Assembly (NCBI GenBank): GCA_902796635.1
Contig: CADBPU010000108.1
Location: 1 to 13,592, forward strand
DNA: 13,592 bases
Origin: an uncultured Eubacteriales bacterium
GTDB lineage: Bacteria; Bacillota; Clostridia; Christensenellales; UBA1242
Direction of reading: 5' to 3'
Both the position numbers and the translations under genes were made by a program. The notes beneath the pieces were generated by a model that had not been told where the DNA came from, made no database searches, and saw only the letters and a program-made list of their open reading frames with translations. Shown here piece by piece: positions 7,360 to 12,433 of this stretch (position 1 is its first letter; each line of letters starts with the position of its first letter).

Positions 7360-8613
7360 ATGGAAATACAAAAAGAGACTATAATTGAAGCAAAAAACAG
7401 CATAAAATCCTTGTTTGGCATGTTTAATGATGAAATAAATACAAGAATAGATAATATGCAAATTGAACTTGCAGAGCCGGGCAAATCATCACATTTTGAT
7501 TATGTGAAAAATGTTGTTTACATAAATGGCAGATATGCAGATGATGTAAATCATTTTGTACATGAAATTTTACATGCACTCAGCACAAAATATGTGCTTG
7601 GCAGAACAAATATTGGCTTCAACAAAAAGTATTACAAAAAATTCAAAGATGGTTTTTTGGAAGTTAGTTACGGCTATGCAATTAATGAAGGTGCAACGCA
7701 TGCACTGACACGCAATGCCACAAAAGGTAAGTTTGGACCAATTGAGCCACTCACAAATTATGATTTTTCTGCAAATATTTATCAAAATATAGAAAAACTA
7801 ATATCTCCAACAATTGCAAAACTTTTGTATTATAATGCAAGTGTAAACGAGTTTGTTCAAACAACAGCAAAAGTTTGTCATACTAATGAAGAAAATGTGC
7901 TCAAATTAATACTTAATTTAGATGCATATTTTGACACATTTAGAATTTTTAATTACTTTATGGAAAAACCACAGGCAGAAGATGTCAAATCATTACTCAC
8001 AAATGTCTATACTTATCTTGCAAAAATTATGAGCGATAAGGCAAAGGCAGAAGGAAAATCTTTCAACTTTTTTGAAAATGTTTCAACAGAGCATCTCACA
8101 AAAGATGAACTCAAAATGTTTGCAGAAGTGGGCTCAAGAGTTGATGTAAACAATGCAAAAAGCCATAATGACTACACAATAAAGCAATATGAAAAGATGG
8201 CAATTTATCTCATGGCACTTCAAGATGAAAAACAACTCAAAGATTTTGATTTTGTGCCTGCACCACTCAAAACAGGTGAATTTTATAACTTTTTGCTTTT
8301 AAGTAATTATTATTGCGATGAAAACAAGATAAGAAAAGATATAAAAAGTGCAGATGCAAAAGCAAGTTTAACAAGAAAAATTTTTGATGAAAATAGACAT
8401 TCGTTTAATCTTGATGAGAATTTGCCAGAAAATATTAGAACACTTCTTTCAAGTAGATATGCAGTAAGAGCAGGCGTTGCCACAAGCGATTATTACATGA
8501 TGAAATGTATAGGCAATAACAAATTTGATAATTATATGAAAAATAGTGATCAAGATTACTATGAAGCACTTAAAGAGTGTGTAGAAAGCATGGAAATTGA
8601 ACAAAAACTATAA
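7360..8613 (+). CDS. Putative cytosolic zinc metallopeptidase (HEILH motif), uncharacterised
   Basis: The 417-residue product contains HEILH at residues 68-72, the HExxH zinc-binding signature with Glu69 as the probable catalytic base. A downstream AINEGATHALT segment follows, in which Glu110 is a good candidate third zinc ligand. The spacing and the AINE sequence recall gluzincin peptidases such as thermolysin (GAINEA), but the 38-residue gap is longer, so membership is inferred. I recall similar HExLH...NEGxT proteins in uncharacterised Firmicutes proteins but cannot name a family. No signal peptide or membrane segment is seen, so it should act in the cytoplasm. The rest looks helical and shows no motif I know. 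The start is the ATG at 7360, with no ribosome binding site and an apparent leaderless promoter. It forms its own transcription unit. Confidence 0.8.
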   Translation: MEIQKETIIEAKNSIKSLFGMFNDEINTRIDNMQIELAEPGKSSHFDYVKNVVYINGRYADDVNHFVHEILHALSTKYVLGRTNIGFNKKYYKKFKDGFLEVSYGYAINEGATHALTRNATKGKFGPIEPLTNYDFSANIYQNIEKLISPTIAKLLYYNASVNEFVQTTAKVCHTNEENVLKLILNLDAYFDTFRIFNYFMEKPQAEDVKSLLTNVYTYLAKIMSDKAKAEGKSFNFFENVSTEHLTKDELKMFAEVGSRVDVNNAKSHNDYTIKQYEKMAIYLMALQDEKQLKDFDFVPAPLKTGEFYNFLLLSNYYCDENKIRKDIKSADAKASLTRKIFDENRHSFNLDENLPENIRTLLSSRYAVRAGVATSDYYMMKCIGNNKFDNYMKNSDQDYYEALKECVESMEIEQKL

Positions 8614-8622
8614 GAAATTTTT

Positions 8623-8654
8623 TAGAGAAATGCTAATTGTGTTTCTCTATTTTT
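8623..8654 (+). terminator. Intrinsic terminator after the metallopeptidase gene
   Basis: An 8-bp perfect stem (TAGAGAAA 8623-8630 with TTTCTCTA 8642-8649) has an 11-nt loop and is followed by five T residues (8650-8654), starting 10 bases after the stop codon. Confidence 0.8.
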
Positions 8655-8666
8655 ATACATATTTAT

Positions 8667-8694
8667 GCATAATTATACACAAAATAGCATAATT
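8667..8694 (+). repeat. Direct repeat GCATAATT x2, 20 bp apart
   Basis: GCATAATT occurs at 8667-8674 and 8687-8694, offset by 20 bp, close to two helical turns. The first copy sits in a palindrome TTATGCATAA (8663-8672). The pair lies upstream of the likely promoter of the cysteine-rich protein gene and could be a regulator site. In such AT-rich sequence chance is a real alternative. Confidence 0.3.
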
Positions 8695-8726
8695 TTTTAC
8701 TTTTTATAAATTTTTTATGAATAAAC

Positions 8727-8754
8727 ACATTTTATCTTACTTTTTCATAATATA
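8727..8754 (+). promoter_or_regulatory. Possible sigma-K-like promoter of the cysteine-rich protein gene
   Basis: AC (8727-8728), 17 nt, then CATA-ATA-TA (8746-8754) matches the published Bacillus sigma-K pattern AC-N17-CATANNNTA. No good sigma-A pair is visible here; CATAAT at 8746-8751 has only AAACAC at the -35 position. The pattern fixes just eight bases, so it is weak evidence in AT-rich DNA. Confidence 0.3.
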
Positions 8755-8784
8755 GAGTATACGGGAGAAAAAGGAGGTAATTAT

Positions 8785-9432
8785 ATGTCATTTTTTTCAA
8801 ACAATAGGACAGATAGAGGTCCCGGACCTATTGTTGGCAATCCAATGAATGGTTTGTGTGAGAAAGTATGTATTTTGACAAAAAAAGTGTTTGATAGTTG
8901 TATCAATCAATTTCAAGCACAAGGCGTAAATGTCACAGTTGACCCAAGTACATACAATCCGGAAAACCCAACATTCCCACTCACTTTTGTTGGATGTCAA
9001 AGCACTGGCGAACAGGCAACCACAAGCAACTTGACAATCACTAGATTTGATGACAGACCAAATTTTGCAAGAGTTTCTGTTGACGTAAATATTCCAATCA
9101 CAATCACATACACAGACGCAAATGGTGTTGCAGGCAGTGGCTCAGGCGTACTTACAGTCAGTGAAGATGTTGTTATGAGCATACCACAAGCGTCAATAAT
9201 ACCTTTCACAGTAGAAGCTTTTGGTGCTGCAATTTGTTCTGATGGTGAATATATTGGCGACAATACATTCCAAATCACAACATGCACAACAGTCATTCTT
9301 AGAATTGTTGCAGAAGTTCAACTCATGGTTCCAAGTTATGGCTTATGTGCAATACCACCATGTCAAGAATATTCAAACGAAATTTGTCCAGGAACATTTG
9401 ATTTGCCATTATTCCCAACAACTGCAAATTAA
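8785..9432 (+). CDS. Cysteine-rich, beta-rich protein; possible coat or surface structural protein
   Basis: The 215-residue product has nine cysteines (25, 29, 39, 71, 151, 167, 188, 193, 201). An N-terminal segment LCEKVCILTKKVFDSC resembles the start of uncharacterised Firmicutes proteins that I associate loosely with spore-coat-like structure. The middle (about 75-185) alternates Thr/Val/Ile in a beta-strand pattern, and the C-terminus has a CAIPPCQEY segment. There is no signal peptide, membrane segment or enzyme motif. A strong AAGGAGGT site (8771-8778) precedes the ATG, suggesting abundant synthesis. The gene has its own terminator. A possible sigma-K-like promoter would fit a late sporulation product, but neither the family nor sporulation in this organism is proven. 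A sortase gene follows, yet no sorting signal is present here. Confidence 0.8.
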   Translation: MSFFSNNRTDRGPGPIVGNPMNGLCEKVCILTKKVFDSCINQFQAQGVNVTVDPSTYNPENPTFPLTFVGCQSTGEQATTSNLTITRFDDRPNFARVSVDVNIPITITYTDANGVAGSGSGVLTVSEDVVMSIPQASIIPFTVEAFGAAICSDGEYIGDNTFQITTCTTVILRIVAEVQLMVPSYGLCAIPPCQEYSNEICPGTFDLPLFPTTAN

Positions 9433-9453
9433 GTGTAAATAAGTAAAATTTAC

Positions 9454-9478
9454 AGAAGCCAATTATGGCTTCTTTTTT
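9454..9478 (+). terminator. Intrinsic terminator after the cysteine-rich protein gene
   Basis: A perfect 8-bp stem (AGAAGCCA 9454-9461 with TGGCTTCT 9466-9473) has a 4-nt loop and a run of six T residues (9473-9478). It has the highest G+C stem of the terminators in this window. Confidence 0.9.
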
Positions 9479-9508
9479 ATAATAGTTTTTTATCTTTGTC
9501 ATTTTATT

Positions 9509-9536
9509 TTGCGATTTATTTTTATTTTTGTATAAT
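9509..9536 (+). promoter_or_regulatory. Promoter of the sortase gene, placed for a leaderless transcript
   Basis: A perfect TATAAT (9531-9536) ends exactly 6 nt before the GTG start at 9543. TTGCGA (9509-9514) is a fair -35 box at 16 nt. There is no Shine-Dalgarno sequence. An in-frame TAA at 9537-9539 shows that the protein cannot start further upstream. Confidence 0.6.
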
Positions 9537-9542
9537 TAATTT

Positions 9543-10334
9543 GTGAAAGATGCAAAAAAGGAATTAATTTTTGATTTGCCCAATCCAAAGCGAGAAATTT
9601 TTAAGCGTCTCGTTATTTTTGCTTTGATTTTTATGATTATTTATGTTTGTGCAGTCAATTACAAATCTTTTATTAGAGTTTACAATATGTATAATTATGA
9701 CAAATATCTCACTTCACTTTATAACTTAAAAAAAGAAAAGGGACTATTTGCACTTAAAGAAATAAACGATTCTTGTATTGCCTACATAGAGATTCAAGAT
9801 TTAGATATTCACTTGCCAATAGTGGAAGTTCAAAATACAAAAGAAGAAGATTTTTATCTAAAACATGATTTTAGAAAATGGGAAAATGAACTTGGCTCAC
9901 CTTATCAAAAATATGGTACAGTAATAAATCAAACAACAAACACAGTTTTTATAGGGCACAGCGCATATAGTCAATCTATTTTCAATAATAAAAAAAATCA
10001 AACGATTTTTGGGAAATTAAACAAATATTTGTATGCAAATGATGCATTTAATTATCATATTACAGTTGAAACTTTTGATGATGTCTATAACTTTCAAGTT
10101 GTCAGTGTAATGCTATTCAAAGCTGAAAACAGCACAGCACCAGAACTTACCATTTACAACACAAAAAACATCTCAACACAATCTCAGTTTGATAACTTTT
10201 ATAATATCTTAAAAACCAAATCACTCATAAACAACTTGCCAACGGCAGAGTTTGGAGATAAATTTTTGACACTATTCACTTGCTCAACTGCCGATTTGAA
10301 TTATAGAGTTATGGTCATCGCAAAACAGGTATAA
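9543..10334 (+). CDS. srtB: Class B sortase (GTG start)
   Basis: Sortases are membrane-anchored cysteine transpeptidases that cleave a sorting signal and join proteins to cell-wall precursors or to other subunits. The 263-residue product has a short basic cytoplasmic N-terminus, one membrane segment (about 22-40) and an extracellular catalytic domain. The catalytic residues are visible: His139 in TVFIGHSA, Cys247 in LTLFTCS and Arg255 in NYRVMVIAK. The DFYLKHDF and IFGKLNKY segments favour class B. Start: GTG at 9543 is the first codon after an in-frame stop, without a ribosome binding site but with a -10 box 6 nt upstream. The substrate is not evident: no protein in the window has a cell-wall sorting signal. 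srtB is used as a class name; orthology to the staphylococcal heme-system enzyme is not implied. Confidence 0.9.
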   Translation: MKDAKKELIFDLPNPKREIFKRLVIFALIFMIIYVCAVNYKSFIRVYNMYNYDKYLTSLYNLKKEKGLFALKEINDSCIAYIEIQDLDIHLPIVEVQNTKEEDFYLKHDFRKWENELGSPYQKYGTVINQTTNTVFIGHSAYSQSIFNNKKNQTIFGKLNKYLYANDAFNYHITVETFDDVYNFQVVSVMLFKAENSTAPELTIYNTKNISTQSQFDNFYNILKTKSLINNLPTAEFGDKFLTLFTCSTADLNYRVMVIAKQV

Positions 10335-10350
10335 AATTGCCTGTTTTTTT
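10322..10350 (+). terminator. Intrinsic terminator after the sortase gene (weakly bidirectional)
   Basis: An 8-bp stem (AAAACAGG 10322-10329 with CCTGTTTT 10340-10347) has a 10-nt loop and T residues to 10350. It includes the end of the sortase reading frame. On the minus strand the stem is followed by only four T residues, so it may also weakly terminate the convergent ylbJ-like gene, whose stop is at 10358. Confidence 0.75.
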
Positions 10351-10357
10351 ATAAATC

Positions 10358-11401
10358 TTAAACTCCAAAAATCATGCAAAGCAAAAAGGTTATGCCGGCA
10401 CTCAAAATGCCATGAGTGAATTTTTGAAATAGATAAAATTTTGTGTTAACATTTGCTTCTTTCAAAAAACTGCTTGCTTGCAAAAACACACAAAGTCCAC
10501 CAAAGCCAATCAAAAAACTTGCTATGGTTGTGGTTACAATTTTTGGCATGGCAATTTGAGATAGCAAAATTGAGCCATTGCTCACTTCAAAAATTCCACA
10601 AATTGTTGCGTTTGATAGTTCAGCGTTCGCACCAAAAATTTTAAGTAAATTGCAAAGTGGAGCAAACAGTTTTAGGTCATTAAAAATATCTATCACAAGA
10701 AATGCAACTGCAATCCAGCCACCGACAATCAAAACACTTAAAATGCTGTCTTTCATACTTTCTGCGAGCAAATTTTGCGATTTTTTTGTGTTTTTTTCAT
10801 TATTTTTTGCAAATTTTTCAAAATTTTCTGTTTTGTCAATATAAAAATGTCTAAAAAGTAATCCATTAAAAATACTTCCAACAACATGACTCAAAAACAA
10901 AATATAGCCAATTTTTGCACTCAAAAACATGGCTGTTCCCACACTGCCAACAATAAATAACGGCCCACTTGTTGAACAAAAAGTACAAAGTTTGTTTGCC
11001 TGCTTTGTTGTTATTATTCCCATTTTGTGATACTCGCTAATCATTTTTGCGCCAACAGGGTAGCCACTAATAATACTTAACAAAAAGATATAACTAGATA
11101 TTTTTGGTGCATTGAATAGTTTGCTGTTTATCTTATAAAACTTTGACGTAAGCGATGAAATAAAATTTAAGTTAGTCAAAAGTTTGGTCAAAAACATAAA
11201 TGGAAATAATGATGGCAAAACGCATTTTGCCCAAACACAAAGCCCACCATAAATTGAGTTTATGCAAAGGTTTGGCTTTGCAACAATGCAAGCAATTATA
11301 AAGATTATAAAAATACTTGCTAAAATATTTTTCTTGCTAATATTTTTGTTTTTTGGTATCATACTAAAAACAGATATCTTTTTAATTTTTGTGCTTTGCA
11401 T
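10358..11401 (-). CDS. ylbJ: YlbJ-like integral membrane protein (nucleoside-recognition/gate domain)
   Basis: In Bacillus, YlbJ is a polytopic membrane protein required for spore cortex formation; the transported substrate is unknown to me. From ATG at 11401 the product has 347 residues and many hydrophobic segments. The two gate-like halves are visible: SGYPVGAK (about 112-119) with TSGPLFIVGSVG (144-155), and EVSNGSILLS (about 272-281) with GFGGLCVFLQ (299-308), as in the YlbJ family. The frame is open up to 11494, but that part would lie antisense over the patatin-like gene. The ATG at 11362 is another candidate. None has a clear ribosome binding site; TAAACT lies 5 nt before the 11401 start. 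It is divergent from the patatin-like gene with 30 bp between starts and convergent with the sortase gene. The call is good, the start uncertain. Confidence 0.85.
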   Translation of the reverse strand: MQSTKIKKISVFSMIPKNKNISKKNILASIFIIFIIACIVAKPNLCINSIYGGLCVWAKCVLPSLFPFMFLTKLLTNLNFISSLTSKFYKINSKLFNAPKISSYIFLLSIISGYPVGAKMISEYHKMGIITTKQANKLCTFCSTSGPLFIVGSVGTAMFLSAKIGYILFLSHVVGSIFNGLLFRHFYIDKTENFEKFAKNNEKNTKKSQNLLAESMKDSILSVLIVGGWIAVAFLVIDIFNDLKLFAPLCNLLKIFGANAELSNATICGIFEVSNGSILLSQIAMPKIVTTTIASFLIGFGGLCVFLQASSFLKEANVNTKFYLFQKFTHGILSAGITFLLCMIFGV

Positions 11402-11431
11402 ACAAAAGTTTATGAAATTGGAGTTTTTATT

Positions 11432-12229
11432 ATGATAAATGGCAAAAAAATTGGTTTGGTTTTGAGTGGTGGTGGAGCAAAAGGACTTGCCCATGTTGGT
11501 GCAATAAAAGTGCTTGAAGCCAATGGAATAATTCCTGACATTATTGTTGGTACAAGTATGGGTAGCACAGTTGGCGGGCTTTATGCTTGTGGCATGCCAA
11601 TATCAAAAATAGAAAGTGAATTTTTGAAATTCAAAATAACTGATTTGTTTGACCTTAATGTGTTCAATATCACAAAGCAAGGTTTGATTGCTGGAAAGAA
11701 ATTTATAAAACTTATAGACAAACACTCAAAAAATGCAATGATAGAAGATGCCAAAATCAAATATGCCTGCGTTGCTTGTGATTTGAAAACAGGAAAGCCA
11801 TATATTTTTGACAAAGGTAAATTGTCTGTTGCAACTCGTACAAGTTCATCAATTCCGGGTATTTTTGCGCCACTAAAAAAAGATGGTATGCTCTTGGTTG
11901 ATGGTGGAGTAATCAACAATATTCCAACAGATGTTGCATATCAAATGGGTGCAGACTATGTCATCAGCGTTGATTGTATTGGCAAAGCATATCTCATCAA
12001 AGACATAAAAAGTGTTGTTGACATTTTGATGTCAAGTTTCAGTTTGACACAATATCACATGGTCAAGTGTAAGGGATATAGAAGTGATGCAAAAATTGTG
12101 GTAAATAATTACGAACATGATTATTATGATGCCAAAAAAGAGAGTTTTATTGAAACAATACAACTTGGAGAATCTGCAACAAACAAAAAAATTGCAAAAA
12201 TAAAAAGAGATTTGCAGATAGCTCAATAG
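11432..12229 (+). CDS. Patatin-like phospholipase / NTE-family serine hydrolase (YlbK/RssA type)
   Basis: Patatin-fold enzymes are lipid acyl hydrolases with a Ser-Asp dyad. From ATG 11432 the product has 265 residues. It shows the oxyanion-hole motif GGGAKG (13-18), the nucleophile Ser42 in GTSMG (40-44) and the catalytic Asp157 in the DGG motif (157-159), so the active site is complete. The size and early placement of these motifs match short bacterial single-domain members such as YlbK and RssA, whose physiological substrate is not known. The frame is open to a TTG at 11396, but GGAG (11420-11423) 8 nt upstream favours 11432. No signal peptide is present. It is divergent from the YlbJ-like gene, echoing the ylbJ-ylbK adjacency in Bacillus. 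I could not identify its promoter, which must overlap the start of the divergent gene. Confidence 0.92.
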   Translation: MINGKKIGLVLSGGGAKGLAHVGAIKVLEANGIIPDIIVGTSMGSTVGGLYACGMPISKIESEFLKFKITDLFDLNVFNITKQGLIAGKKFIKLIDKHSKNAMIEDAKIKYACVACDLKTGKPYIFDKGKLSVATRTSSSIPGIFAPLKKDGMLLVDGGVINNIPTDVAYQMGADYVISVDCIGKAYLIKDIKSVVDILMSSFSLTQYHMVKCKGYRSDAKIVVNNYEHDYYDAKKESFIETIQLGESATNKKIAKIKRDLQIAQ

Positions 12230-12230
12230 C

Positions 12231-12306
12231 AATTTTGTCCAGCCAGTCTGTGCTACGCTTTCAAGTGTTGCACAAAATTCTATTTCGCCTTTGGCATAAG
12301 GGACTG
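12231..12306 (+). other. Structured intergenic element between the patatin-like gene and ackA
   Basis: A hairpin at 12249-12274 pairs TGTGC with GCACA, then ACGCT with AGTGT, with one T-T mismatch and one G-U pair and a 4-nt loop. CAGTC (12244-12248) can pair with GACTG (12302-12306) around it, and a short GCC-TTT-GGC hairpin lies between. Alternatively AATTTTGT (12231-12238) pairs with ACAAAATT (12272-12279), excluding the top of the first hairpin. It is more G+C-rich than the flanking DNA and has no T run, so it is not a standard terminator. Function unknown. Confidence 0.4.
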
Positions 12307-12378
12307 AATTATAATAAATGCAATTTTAATTATTTATAAAGTAATAACATAATAGAGCAACAAAAGTAAAAAAAGTAC

Positions 12379-12407
12379 TTTACATTTGTTGTTTTTTTTG
12401 TCATAAT
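12379..12407 (+). promoter_or_regulatory. Sigma-A-type promoter of ackA with overlapping dyad
   Basis: TTTACA (12379-12384), 17 nt, CATAAT (12402-12407): five of six matches in each hexamer. The start point should be near 12414, giving a leader of about 20 nt. A palindrome AAAGTACTTT (12372-12381) and a wider GTAAA...TTTAC dyad (12366-12383) overlap the -35 box and could be an operator; that role is speculative. Confidence 0.65.
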
Positions 12408-12433
12408 AGTGTCATACAAAATAGGAGATAAAA

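Noticed and set aside
9400..9432. C-terminal FPTTAN of the cysteine-rich protein as a sortase signal
   Set aside because: It ends the protein with no following hydrophobic helix or basic tail, and the protein has no signal peptide, so the sortase could not process it.
11402..11494. 31-codon N-terminal extension of the YlbJ-like protein
   Set aside because: It is antisense to the start of the patatin-like gene, is not membrane-like and has no ribosome binding site.
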